The position numbers were made by a program, and so were the translations under genes. A DNA stretch of 64,000 nt from Symsagittifera roscoffensis. Lineage: Eukaryota; Xenacoelomorpha; Acoela; Convolutidae. The notes beneath the pieces are model-generated. The model did no database searches. It was not told where the DNA came from and saw only the letters and a list, made by a program, of their open reading frames with translations. Positions 21,188-32,111 of the stretch are shown one piece after another (position 1 is the stretch's first letter; every line of letters begins with the position of its first letter). The stretch is taken from NCBI RefSeq assembly GCF_963678635.1, contig NC_087069.1:35071959-35135958 (forward strand). Direction: 5' to 3'.

Positions 21188-22300
21188 TTATTTTTCTAAG
21201 ATGTAATAGGGCCATCCTAGAAAATCAAGAATTTCATTTTTTAGTGTAACAAAGCTAAAAATATTTATAGGTGAAATATCTTGTGGTCGGTATTTTTCAC
21301 CGTTTAGATATATATAGTCTTTAATGTCCTTAAAATATCCGCTATAATCTTGTGTATAGATATCTGCAAATCCTGCGGTTTCGGCAAGTTTGCGTAAGTT
21401 TTGGTCAACTGATTGTCTTTGTATAGTGTCCATTTGTGTTAATAATTCTTGGGATTGTTGTGTTCTAATGTGATGTTGGATATCGGATTTTGAATATATT
21501 CCAATTGATTGTAAGTCGATATTTGGGTTTCGAGCAATAGCTCTAATGCTTTCGGGTGAATTTTTTTTGAGTGATTGCATTAATGTGGGGTATGGGGTAA
21601 GAAGATAATATTTATCTTCATCAGGGTTCAGTTGTACTACATTGTGGCTATTTTCTGATCCACATGGGACTGCGGTATCCCAGAAATATGTTCGTCTTGA
21701 AAGTGTGTCAACGAAATGTACTTTATTTTTATAAAAGATAGGGATTGTTTTATAGCATCGTTTATCTTCAAAAACATATAGTGGTGATACTTTTTTGGTA
21801 CAGGTATAAAACCATAAAATGTTTCCTTCGTAGTCTAAAAAATTTGATCTATTTCCTGATAGTAAATATCCTGCGTAGGGTATTTTTAATACTGCTAGTG
21901 CAAGTGATTGTAGGATTTGTGTCCGTTCTAATTCGCATAGTTGGTGAAGTGTTTCTAATTCAGAGAGTGACATTTCCTGAAAAATTCGACTAATTGTGTA
22001 GTCTAGTTTCATATCTAAGTGAATATCATAGTGAATATTACCAAAATAAGAATTATTTATTAGTGATAGTTCTTTTAAGTGTGTGCTTCTAGTGTCATGT
22101 GGCTTTAGATGTCCACCAGGTTGACCATTACTTTTTTGAAAATTAACTGGTATATATGATGTTCCTTCGTTGAGAGGATGACCTGTGGCATAAGGGTCAA
22201 TTTTTATTTTTCCAGTGGTCATGTCGAAACCTTTTTCGTATTCAACTAATATTTCAAGAATATTGTGTTTTGGAAAGAGGGTTTCTGTACTTGCATGCAA
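21188..22300 (-). pseudogene. env ectodomain, second part (chuvirus-like glycoprotein)
   Basis: 370 codons. About residues 115-220 hold the most conserved-looking part: a helix with LCELERTQILQ, then YLLSGNRSNF, a Cys strand (YTCTKKV), KRCYKTIPIFY, and VPCGSE followed by LLTPYP. This spacing of cysteines with a CxK...C-Y-x-x-I-P-I core resembles glycoproteins of chuviruses and related arthropod negative-strand RNA viruses, and the env genes that insect LTR elements took from them. The match is from pattern memory, not a search. It is joined to the preceding frame by an overlap of 47 nt in another frame, so a frameshift lies near 22254-22300. Confidence 0.6.
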
Positions 22301-23312
22301 GTTCTGTTTCTTGATATATTTGAAAACGTGTCAATTTATTTTCTATATTGTGGATGTTTCTAAAATCAGTACTTTGTTTTCGTGATGGATTTACTTGTTC
22401 ATATGGAATTGATTGTATGAAATATTTCTCGTGAAATTTTATCATTCGGGCGTGTATTTTTGCTACTTGAAATGTTGTACATGTATCTTCCGGAAACCAA
22501 ACAATTGTTGCTTGTGTTCGTGTTGTAGGGTCACAATAGCCTTGGTCGTTTTTACAAGGTAATCTAATTCCTTGATAGATCATTGTGTTGTCAGATAAAT
22601 CTCGTGTGAGTTGTATTTTTTCGAGTTGTATTTTCCAATCGAAAAACATTATTTCTTGATATCCTCTATTTTTTGTGTCTGCTTTGCAGTTTGATGGGTT
22701 ATTTATACCAATGTGTGGTATCCAGTGCTTATCGTGTATGTCATAAGTTAGTCTTCCGTGTGCGCCGTTGTATGGGTATTTTTCATCTAGTTTTATATGT
22801 CCATGATATCTTTCAAGTTCTGCTTGATGTACAGAATCTGCAAAAACTCGGAAATATACTATTTTTCTATCGGTGTTTTTATTTCTTGTGATATTTAGTC
22901 TGAGTAACTCGTTTTTACAATCATCGGGATTGGGATGTAAAAGTCGTTCGATTTTACTTTGGTAGAATGATTCGTGGTCAAGTCGGTTTTTATTTCCGTT
23001 TGAGACTTGTGAACAATGTACTTTCTTTTCGGAAAATGTTGCTGTGAATTTATATCCTATAACTGTTGTTGCTCGGGCTTTTGAATAGAGTGTCGCTATT
23101 ACATTTGTAGTTTCAATAGCTTGTGGTTCTGTTTCGCATTGTGATACTTGATTTATTGCATATTTGTGTAGTGATTTTTGTTCATTTTCTTCACAGTCGT
23201 AATGTGTTAAAAATAAGTCTTGGGGTCCTGTGCGGGGAGAAGGATTTATTTTCTGATCGGAAATTAATAGAAAAAAGAGTTGGAGAAAAATTAATATTTT
23301 TAGAATATACAT
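22254..23312 (-). pseudogene. env ectodomain, N-terminal part with signal peptide
   Basis: 352 codons beginning with a clear signal peptide (hydrophobic core ILIFLQLFFLLIS, residues 5-17). Near residue 38 is a Y-D-C motif followed about 20 residues later by a Q-V-S-Q-C motif, and further spaced cysteines follow. A Y-D-C start with a second Cys after a hydrophobic strand is typical of the N terminus of chuvirus-type glycoproteins; this family placement is inference. It overlaps the end of the upstream membrane-protein frame by about 13 nt and the next env frame by 47 nt. At least one N-glycosylation sequon is visible (LNITR). Confidence 0.6.
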
Positions 23313-24631
23313 GTGTATGATAATCCTGAGTATGGGTTATAAAATGTGATGTAACCAATTGTCTTTTTGGTATATCTGTCGTATTTATATATTACTTCAG
23401 TTGTTATAAATGGTGGTGGTAGTGATCGAGCTGTTATATTTGGTGGGTTTAATGGGTAAGGATGTTGAGCAATGTTGTTTAGTTTAACCATGATTTCAAA
23501 TTTTAATTGTAGACTATTTTGTTGGAGTTTTTGGATGTTATGGTCACGAATGTCTTCGTGGATATCTTGTCTATATTGTAATCCATTAAGTGCCCAGTTG
23601 TGGAGTCGGTTACTTTCTGGGTGCTGTCCAAATAATGGCGGGGGTGCTGTGAATGTATTCCAGTCTAATCTTAGAGGGATATTTGTTGATCATTGTTCTC
23701 GGTATCTAGCGTCAAGATTATTTGGGAAATTTAAAGGAAAAGATGTCGGTGAAAATTGGCTTATTGATGGTGTTGATGGTAGTGATAATGTTTCTGGCAG
23801 TGATGATGATGTTGTTGTATCTGTAGAAATATCTATTGGATCATTTATTAGATTGGGTTCACCTTGTGTGAATGATTGTGTTGTCCAATATGGTAGTCGT
23901 GATGTTTGGTTTGGGGGTTTAAAGGGATTTTCACGTATTTGTTCAGATGTTGGTGTTGAACCTAAGTAATCTGAGGGTAGACTTGAGGTGCTACGTTGTG
24001 AAAGAAGCGTAGGGGTTTCTGGTAATATACCAATTGGGTTTTCCGGAGTACTTTGTGATGGGGATTGGGGTATATCAAAATGAACTCGGGGGGTTTGAAA
24101 ATTTCTGTTTCGTCGTGGATGCATAATTTGTCTATTTATTTCAACTATATTTTGATTTTGACTAAGATTTCGTATTCTATTTAATTCTTGTGGTAGTGTT
24201 GGGTACAAGTTATATGTTGGTTCACTTAGAGGTGCTTGTCGCTGAACTGGTACTAGTGGTTCAGATAAGCGAGCGTGTCGTTCTTCAAAGGTATATGGGT
24301 TATCTTGGAAAGAAACTCGTGTACATGTTTGGGGGTTTTGGGTAGTTGTAGGTGGTGTTGGGTTTTCTTGGGATGATGTCGGTGAAGACTGACTGTGTGA
24401 TTGTTGGTTAGCAATTTTTGAGGGTTTTTTATTGATTCCTTTTAGTGAAAAAAATTTATGTTTATTGTAGTATTTTTCTAGAAAAAGAATTAAAAGGATT
24501 GTTGCTAAGGCGAATGTTATGACTGCCTTCTTTATACATTTGCATATTGTCAAGATGAGGGATGATAAAAATGTTATAAAAATTACAAATAGTAAAAAAT
24601 TATCTGTTCTACTAAAAATGGTTCGTATCAT
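23300..24631 (-). pseudogene. membrane-anchored proline/serine-rich accessory gene
   Basis: The frame starts at 24631 and runs 313 codons to a TGA (23690-23692). It is open again in the same frame to 23300, giving a full length near 440 codons. Residues 10-54 are two hydrophobic stretches (LLFVIFITFLSSLIL and VITFALATILLILFL) split by a short CKCIKK turn, a likely hairpin anchor. The rest is Pro/Ser/Thr/Asn-rich with many SP/TP/PxxP sites (QSSPTSSQENPTPP) and then a more compact end (about 23300-23680). It lies between integrase and env, where lentivirus-like accessory genes also sit. I do not recognise it. The TGA fits a CGA to TGA change. Confidence 0.6.
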
Positions 24632-25443
24632 TTAGATAAATTTTGTGTCTCTTACCTGTGAATATGGTCAATGGCTTTTGAAAGTTGGAGGTATAGTTCA
24701 AATATGGAATAGAAAATTTAAAAAATATTGCAAGAAATGATTAAGATTATTACAAAAGCTTCAAAGGTATCAAAAAGAAAAATGAATAAAGGATTAAATA
24801 TTGTTGAAAAATTTATGAAAATGTTGAGTATTATGTTGACTGATCGAGAGAAGAGCATTTAAGAAATGGCTTCTTGATCGAATATTTTTTGTTGTTTGGG
24901 GCAATTTTCAAGTGGGTCGAATTATTTATTGGTTTTTTGACAAGTGGGTTGAGTTTTGTGAGAAATTGTTGGGGGCGAATTTTATGGTGTTCGGGAGGTC
25001 TTCTTTTACTTTATTTTTATTTGTCAAGTGATCTGGGGTATTTTTGAGATTTTTATACTTTAGGCTAGTTTAATATGGTCGTTCTTTTACTTTAGGCTAA
25101 TTTTTGTTTGGGGGTTTTTGAGGTCTGAGTTGGGGAAATATTGTTGATCTTTGCGTTATTAGATAAGGGAGGGTTATGATATTATGGTGATATTTATTTT
25201 AGTTGTCAAGTTGGAGTGGTTTGCTTATTTTTGACCTGGAGGTCGTAAAGTTATAGTTATAGATATGCCTGGAGTTTAATATCTTTCGTCTAATTGGTTT
25301 GTGTTAGAGTTATAGAAGGTGACGGATTGAATGAATCTTATTGGCTAATTTTGAACTAGAATCGCTGCGTGTTTGTCAGCTTGTTATTTTGAAAAATGAA
25401 AGTTTAAAATGTTTCAGAGGTGCAAAGATTATTGATTGTAAAA
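24632..25443 (-). other. spacer between pol and the accessory/env genes
   Basis: About 0.8 kb, AT-rich, with no frame of note on either strand. A splice acceptor for a subgenomic env mRNA would be expected hereabouts, but I cannot point to one with confidence. Confidence 0.5.
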
Positions 25444-25840
25444 TTAAAGTTGTTTTTGGAATTCAACTTTCTTTAATATTTTAGATTGTGGAATGAATGT
25501 TTTGTAGTTTTTGCGTGGTTGATTTCTAAGTCGTGATGACTCTCTATGTTCTGATTTCTCTAATTGTTCTTGGGATATAATTTTTTCTGTCATTTTTCTA
25601 TTTTTTCTTCCTTTTTGAGGTATATTTTGATCTAGCTTTTTTGTATTGTTTTTCGTTGTAGTTGATTTTTTATTTTGTTTTTCGAGGTGAATGTCATGTT
25701 GTTCTTTTGTTTCATTTTCCGTATGTGGGTTATTTTGAATAACTTTTAAACCTGTGAAAGAAGATAACTGCGTTAGTTCGCGTAGTGCGTATTCTTTTGG
25801 CTAATAAGGTAATAAATTGTTTCGATGTTGAACAATTTCT
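25444..25840 (-). pseudogene. pol C-terminal tail in shifted frame
   Basis: After a frame change near 25838, an open frame reads QHRNNLLPYYPKE, the usual Ty3/gypsy motif after the integrase GPY/F module. It then continues as a Lys/Asn/Gln-rich tail (RLRNQPRKNYKTF) to a TAA at 25444. This shows that pol continued about 130 codons past the point where this copy is now broken. Confidence 0.65.
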
Positions 25841-26047
25841 TTTTTCGTCTGAGTCGGTGATTTTATATGTTACGTCAGTGGGTTTGGCAATTATTTGGTA
25901 TGGTCCCTTACGAAGGGGTTGTAATTTTTTAGAAATTCCTTTTTGAGTGTTAAAATTAGGTATTAAAACAAATGTTCCAATTTTCAAATCGGAGGCTGGT
26001 GTAAAGCGTGAATTTATTTGTTCATTAATGTTTTGCCTTTGTAACAA
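25730..26047 (-). pseudogene. integrase C-terminal GPY/F module
   Basis: This lies in the same frame as the integrase core and is separated from it by a TAA at 26129-26131. It contains FTPASDLKIGTFVLIPNF and LRKGPYQIIAKPTDVTYKI. G-x-x-V-x-x followed by K-x-G-P-Y-x-I is the Ty3/gypsy and retroviral GPY/F module that helps integrase multimerise and bind DNA. From about 25838 this frame is no longer the real one. Confidence 0.8.
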
Positions 26048-26128
26048 CTTTTTTGTTACTTTTTGGTAAATTTCATTGTGTTTTTTATCTCTATTTAAAA
26101 TCCATTCGGTGTGTGTACCGGAGGCTAA

Positions 26129-27181
26129 TTAAAGAATTTGTGGGTGATGAAAATGATCTTCATCATGTGTGTGTAAAAGTAGGTTATAACAAATTGAGTC
26201 TTTATTCGGTTGACATTGACTTTGTGCATTTTTATGAGAGTTTGCTGTAAACATAATTGGTTTACGTGGCTTTTGATTAATAACCATTCCATATGGTGAC
26301 ATTCCTAGAGTTGTCGTAATTTGTGAATTATATGCTAAGGGAAATAATTTTACATCTGCTGACCATTCGGTGTATCTTGTATCATTTCCATTGATGATAC
26401 ATCTAAGATATTCTTGTAGTGAACGGTTCATACCTTCGACTAAGCCGTTTGTCCAAGGTGCATGAGATGTACGTGGTTTGTGCCTAATGTTATATAAATG
26501 ACATAATGTGATGATTTCATTATTTATGAATTCTGTACCGTTGTCTGGAACTAAAATTTCGGGTAATCCGAAGATGGCTATCCAGTGTTCATAAAGGGTT
26601 GTGTAAGCGTAATAAGCGTTACAATGTGGTACTGGGTTAAGTGCTACATAATGTGTAAATGCGTCAACAATTATTATAATGTAGGAGTTTCCTTCAGATG
26701 ATGGTGAAATTGGTCCTTTTGTATCGAATGAGATACGATGGTTAAAGTATAAACTTTGTCCTTTAAAATCTTGTTTTTGTGCTATTTGTTCTTGATTTGG
26801 ATAAGGTTTTTTTAGCTGACATACTATACAATCATTGCATAGTACTTTTATCCAAATTGGTGCATTTGGGAAATAGAAATTTTGTATAAAATTTGAATAT
26901 GTTTTTTCTGATCCAGAGTGTCCTTTAATGTTTTGTGTATGTGAAATGTTAAAAGCTATGAGAATCATACTTAAAGGGAGACAGGGAACTGTAGATTCAT
27001 TTAATTGGTATTCTGGAAGGTCTGTGTTTTCATTAATTGTTGTATTATTAAATTTTCGAAAGTATCGGAGGAGTGTTTTATTTCCTAAAATTGTGGTATC
27101 TGCTTTTACGTGTTTAGTTTTGTATTTGTGCCATGATTTTAGTTGTCTAATTACTGGGTCAAGATTTTGATATTGTTTCAA
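26129..27181 (-). pseudogene. integrase zinc-binding and catalytic core
   Basis: 350 codons. Zinc-binding HHCC: HTQNIKGH at about residues 86-93 and C-I-V-C near residue 123. The DDE catalytic triad is in SFDTKGPI, VPDNGTEF and NGLVEGMNRSLQEY, with the usual ~35-residue spacing between the second Asp and the Glu. It ends at a TAA (26129-26131) and is in frame with both RNase H upstream (stop at 27503-27505) and the C-terminal module downstream. The frame is open without a Met between 27502 and 27182, so the real protein is pol, not a separate gene starting at 27181. Confidence 0.9.
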
Positions 27182-27502
27182 GGTATTAATTGTAATTTTA
27201 TCTGTTGGGGGGAGAAAAATGTTTTCAATTTCTAATTTAGATAAAGGAATTGTGTCAAGTGGTTCATGGAGGTCAAAAACTTGATTTCTTGTGTATTTTG
27301 AATCATTTGTTTGTGGTCTTGATAAATTTATTTTATCAGTTGGATTTTCTTTTTCAATTAACGGAAAAAAGTCTTTTTTATGCGAGTGTTGTTTTACTAT
27401 TTTTTGTTGGGTGTAATTTTTTATCCATTGTGAGTATGGAATTGGTTTGAAAGTTGATGTTCCAAGTAGATCAACTTCGTAGTGGTTATTTTGGCAATCT
27501 AA

Positions 27503-28225
27503 TTAAAGTGGGAAGTGTTGTAGGTTATTTATCTGTGATTGTTCAATGTCAGTTTTTACTGCATATTTGCATTCTAGTCGGGGTGATGTTTCGTTTTCTG
27601 CAAGGTAAAATTTTATATTCTTGGGTATTTCAACTGTAGTTTTTCGTGTAAGTAATTCAGGTGGTGTATTTCGACTTAATGTATCTGGTAATGCAAGATT
27701 CTTTCCTGCTGTCCAAACTATATGAAAGTTTGGAAATTTCATTAGAATTAATTGAAATCTATAAACTCGGTGATTTGGGTTTGACTTTTGTGTAAAGAGA
27801 AAAATGATTGGTTTGTGATCTGTGAATAGAACTGTTGGATGTTTTGATCCAAGTATCAGAAATTCATATTCTGAAAGTGTATAAATTATAGCTGTACATT
27901 CTCTCATTAAAGTTGAGAGTCGTAGCTCTGCTTGAGTGAATAATCGAGAATTTGCTGATATAAGGTTCATTTTATTTGTACCATTGTGTGATTGTAATAA
28001 TGCTGCGCCGATGCCAAAAATTGAAACATCGCACATTGCAGAGAATGGTTGATTTGGATCTGGAATTGTATTTGAAATTTGTTCAGTTAGAAGTTTTTTA
28101 ATTTCTTCAAATCGTGTTTGATGTTCTGTATTCCATTCAAAATTATTTTGTTGTCTGAGGATATTATAGAATGGTCTTAAATATAATTGCATTTTATAAA
28201 CGTATTTGCTTAAAAAATTCAACAT
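27503..28225 (-). pseudogene. RT thumb/connection and RNase H
   Basis: 240 codons, with acidic active-site residues in MCDVSIFGIGAALLQ, LMRECTAIIYTL and LFTDHKPI, then a tether ending in DTLSRN as in other Ty3/gypsy elements. The connection motif just upstream (frame open to about 28340) precedes LNFLSKYVYKMQLYLRP. The Met at 28225 is internal. It ends at a TAA at 27503-27505 whose context CTT-TAA-TTA recurs at the integrase stop. Confidence 0.9.
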
Positions 28226-28332
28226 TCCAAGGAATTCTTGGATTTTCTTTTTGTTTGTTGGTGGTTGAAGTTTTTGAATAGCATCAATGCGTGATTTTAA
28301 TGGAGTTATTGTCTTCCTTTCTATATTATGTC

Positions 28333-29490
28333 CTAAAAATGTCGTGTTAAAAAGAAGTGTGACTTATCGGGGGCGGCCTTCAGATTTTCGTTCTGAAGTA
28401 TTTTGTGATAGTGTTCTAAAACTGTAAACATTTCTTCTTTTGTCTGTGATTGCATAAAAACATCGTCTAAATAAGTGATTGCGTTTTTCTTGAGTGTTAG
28501 TGGTCTAAAAATTTTGCTCATAAAAGCTGAAAATGCTGCTGGTCCTATGGATATTCCATAGAATAGGCGGTTGAATTCATATTGTTGATTTCCAATAACA
28601 AATTGTGTTAAACGTCGTGATTGTTCATCTAGTGGCATTTGATTGTATGCACTATTCATATCTGCGGTTGTAAAGGATTTTCCGTTTATTTTTGTTAAAA
28701 TAACTTGTATTGGTTCAATAGGCCAATTGCATTTTGATTCGTCTATTAGTGAATTAAGATATCTAGCGTCTAAAACTATTTTTAATGATTCTTCTTTTGC
28801 TAAGATGATAACAGGGTTAATAAATGTGTTACCTTTTGGTTGTTCTTCTTTTTTTACCGGTGAGATAATTTTGTATTGCTCTAAAATATCGAGTAATCTG
28901 TTCACTTTATCGTGTAAATGAATTGGTACTTTACTTGCTCTTTGTTTTTTGAAAACTGCGTCAGGTTTTAACGGGAGATGTAGTGATGAACTGATTTTGC
29001 CAACATCAAATTTGGATGTTGCATAGACTGATGAAAATTTTATTAGCTGTTTGGCTAACTTATCAAATTCTTCTTGTGTTATTTGTGAATGTTGGAAGTT
29101 AAACATTGTTAAAAATTTCTGTTGATCCTCTGTATAGTTATTTATGTTGAAAGTAGGTTTGAAATATGGGGTTTTTGTGAAATAATCTGTATTTCTTTTT
29201 TCATTAATTATTAAATTGTTTTTGGATAGTTCTTCGTTAAGAATTGTGGATTGACAAATATCTAATAATTGGAGTATATTATTTACGCGGTATGCTTTTT
29301 CATGCATTGGTGATATTGTAGCGTTTGTTTCGCAATATCCTAAAAGTCCTAAGGGTAATGTTACTTGATACGGTGTATTGTTATATACATGTAACGAAAT
29401 GATGTCTGAATTCGTATTTTTCAAATATTTTATGGATGAAATTGTGATTTTGAAAAACTTATGGATAGGTTTGAATTCAAAGTCTGACAT
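28333..29490 (-). pseudogene. reverse transcriptase fingers and palm
   Basis: 385 codons. RT blocks in order: VPIHLHDKVNRLLDILEQY, KIVLDARYLNSLI, TADMNSAYNQMPL (palm A aspartate) and YEFNRLFYGISIGPAAFSAF. The palm C motif is YLDD rather than the common YIDD or YVDD of gypsy. The frame is lost near 28340 in a short A/T run, and the thumb continues in another frame. The frame is open upstream of Met 29490 to about 29670. It lies at -1 relative to protease, so either a frameshift signal or an indel separates PR from RT. Confidence 0.92.
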
Positions 29491-29654
29491 AAAGAGTTGT
29501 TGTTTATTTTGATTTTTATCATATTGGTGAACTTGTTTTATTGAAAAGTTATATATGTTTCCTGATAGTGGTTTCAGGTGTTTCCGTTGTTGGTTATATA
29601 TTGGGTAAAATTTTGAAAAGAATGGTGGTTGTTTATTTAATCTTTGAAAAAGTG

Positions 29655-30320
29655 TTAGAGCTGTATTTTTGTTTTTGTGTACTTATCTTTGATTAGTATT
29701 TTACTATTCAAGATGTTGATTGTTGGTATATATTTCGAGATAAATGTTATTCCAATGATATTGTGTTTAATATCAGTGATATGAAATATTTGTTTAAATG
29801 GCTTGTTTAAAATTTTATTTTGCTCCATTGTTCTTGTGGGGAGAAAAAATAATTGAACTTTTCCATAGTTTACTAATGTTGATCCTTGTGCTGTTGCTAG
29901 TTTACTGGAGGTTGCAAGAGGCGTTAATTTTGGGTGTAATGTTTTGATTTCATTCCATGTGGGAATGTTAATTATGTTTGATTCTGCTCCTGAATCAATT
30001 AAAAAATCAATTTCAAGATCTGGTGGTTGAAATTCTTTGTTTCTTGGACTTTCTAAAAGAAATGGTATTGTCCAAAATTTTTCTTTGGTTTGTTCTGTTT
30101 GTACATTTTGGTAGATGTGATGTGTATTCAAGCATTTTGTTTTGTCATTTTCATTGGGTTTATTTACAGTGTTAATTTCGTTAGTTTCTTGTGCCATTTG
30201 TGTAGTATGGATGGGTTCAATATAATAATTGTGAAGAAGTTCCAATTGATTTTCATATATATGTGATGAAAAAGGTTGTTCATATATAATAGGTTCGTAG
30301 TCGTTTTCGACTGCTATCAT
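29655..30320 (-). pseudogene. aspartic protease
   Basis: 221 codons, in the same frame as the nucleocapsid region upstream (open across the junction apart from two stops). The active site reads FLIDSGAESNI at about residues 106-116: D-S-G-A is the retropepsin form typical of Ty3/gypsy elements. The flap and the usual I-I-G-x motif appear as HNIIGITFISKY. The first ~90 residues (YEPIIYEQPFSSHIYENQ) are a linker. It overlaps the RT frame by about 20 nt. Confidence 0.85.
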
Positions 30321-31481
30321 ATTTATGGAGACAGTGTTTTCTGTATCACTTTCTGTGTCTGATGATCCACAGTTTATTTGATTTAGTTGTAGTTCGTTAT
30401 TTCCTGTGTCGTCAATACCTGGGGGGTCTGATGTTGTTTCTTCATTTGATTGTACTTGATTAATATGTCTTTGATGTTTGGGTGTACTACTTCTGTAGCG
30501 ATGTTTAGAATTATTATAATGGTTATTATTTCTATGTGGTGATTGAGAATAATTTTTATATTGATTATTATAACTTGAATGTCGATTTTGTGAATTATTT
30601 TGTGATCTGTTTTGATAATTATCGTTTGATCTGTGATATTTTGATCTGTTATATGAGTTATTTCTTGATCGATTGTTCGGGTAATTCTGATTTCAATTGT
30701 TCGAATAACTTCTATTTCGATTATTTGAATAGTTTCTATTTCTATTATATGATGAGTTTCGTGATTGATTGTTTGGATAGTTTTTATTTCTTGTGTTTGA
30801 TTCGGAATTGGATCTAGAAACAAATTGTTTTGTATTTGAATTTGATCTGGAGTAGTTATTTTGACTATTTGGTCGATTATAATGATTTTGTTAAGAATTC
30901 TGTGTATTTTTTCGTTCTGGTGATCTTCCTCTATAAGTTGAGTTATATGGTGATTGATTCCTTGTGTAATTAGTATTGTTCGGAAGTGCTTTTCCTGAAC
31001 TGTTGTTGCTGTATACATTTTTGTTTGGTAGATTTTGATCTTTCTTCATATATTGATAGAATGATTTATTTGGTTCTTTATATTTTTGAGGTTTGTTTTG
31101 GTTATCCTGTTGTTTTTGTCTACATTCAGAAATACTATGTCCGTATCGTCGGCAATAATTACACCATTTTTTGAAAGATGGTTTGCCTTTAAAGTTTGGG
31201 TGTTTTTCATAAATATTTAGTATTTCAGTGATTTTTTCAACGAGGTCTGTATCTGATTCCTGTATGTTATTGATATTTGTGGTGTTTGTTTCGATTCGAT
31301 TAACATATTGTAATTTCAGATTTTCTGTTTCTTCAAGTTTCATTGTGATTTCCGCTTGCTCTAGTTTGTCTACTAGTTTTCGAAAATCGGGCTCTCGAAT
31401 TGAGGAAGGATGGGATGCTCTCTTTTTTATTGCTATTTTCCTTAATTGGGGTGTTAAGGTCATCATTAAAATTTCTGTCAT
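30321..31481 (-). pseudogene. gag nucleocapsid: CCHC knuckle plus Arg/Asn/Ser repeat tail
   Basis: The frame runs from 31481 into the protease with two in-frame stops: TAA (30891-30893) and TGA (30693-30695). A single zinc knuckle, WCNYCRRYGHSISECRQ (C-x2-C-x4-H-x4-C), lies at about 31120-31170. It is followed by a Lys/Asn/Gln-rich part, then by a tandem tract of short units such as NRNRNYSNN and NNRSRNNSYNR. That is a basic, probably RNA-binding low-complexity domain. The TGA replaces a CGA in one such unit. The out-of-frame reading of this tract (30383-31018, Ile/Thr-rich) is a shadow. Confidence 0.75.
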
Positions 31482-31493
31482 TTTTGTGTTTTT

Positions 31494-32111
31494 TTAGTCA
31501 TGTGTATTTAATGAATATGCTTTTCGAAATAGTGTTTCGATACGTACTGCTAATTGTTTGATGGTTTCATTTGGTAATCTGCGAATTTCAATACATAAAA
31601 CTCTTTGGTGTTGTTTATTTCTTTCGGAATCAAACATTTTTGAAAATTCTTGTGTAAATCTTTTCCAATTTGATTTTATTTCTATTGGCAATACTGAAAA
31701 CCATTTTTGGGCTGCGCCATCTAAGGTTGTTTGTATCAACGCTGTGCGTCGATGTATCCAATTTTGATGTAGTGGTGTATTAATTGGTTCAGGTCCTATA
31801 TTTAAAATTAAATTTGCTGTTACTGCATTTAAATAATCTTCTACAGAATATTCTGTGAATACCATTAATGGTTTGTTTGATGTTATTGATGATCCACCCA
31901 TAAGGTATGGATTCATTGTCATTTGTAGTGATTCTGCGGCATTTGGCATTTGTGAAAAATTTGAAAGTTGATTTTTTGTTATTTCGTGTTGTTGAAGGTA
32001 ATATGGGAGTGGTATTTCACTTTGCATTTGAGTTGGTTGATACGAGTGTGTGATCATTGGGTTTTGTGGCTGAATTGGTTGAAAAGATTGTGTATTAGTT
32101 GGGTTTTGCAT
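31494..32111 (-). pseudogene. gag capsid
   Basis: 205 codons. A Gln/Pro-rich lead (about residues 1-70) is followed by a helical capsid region with WIHRRTALIQTTLDGAAQKW, W-x-x-F-T-Q-E-F-S-K-M-F and NETIKQLAVRIETLFRKAY. These match the usual retrotransposon gag pattern (A-x-x-W, W-x-x-F-x-x-x-F, then a C-terminal helix with R-x-x-x-L-F). An in-frame TAA at 31494-31496 separates it from the nucleocapsid. The lead is entered from the upstream frame through a frame change near the A6 run at about 32150. Confidence 0.75.

Noticed and set aside
23472-23969. 165-codon plus-strand ORF opposite the membrane-protein gene
   Set aside because: It is a shadow of the minus-strand frame, created by its Pro/Ser/Thr codon bias; no motif.
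30383-31018. 211-codon Ile/Thr-rich ORF on the minus strand
   Set aside because: It is an out-of-frame reading of the Arg/Asn/Ser repeat tract of nucleocapsid; the in-frame reading connects zinc knuckle to protease.
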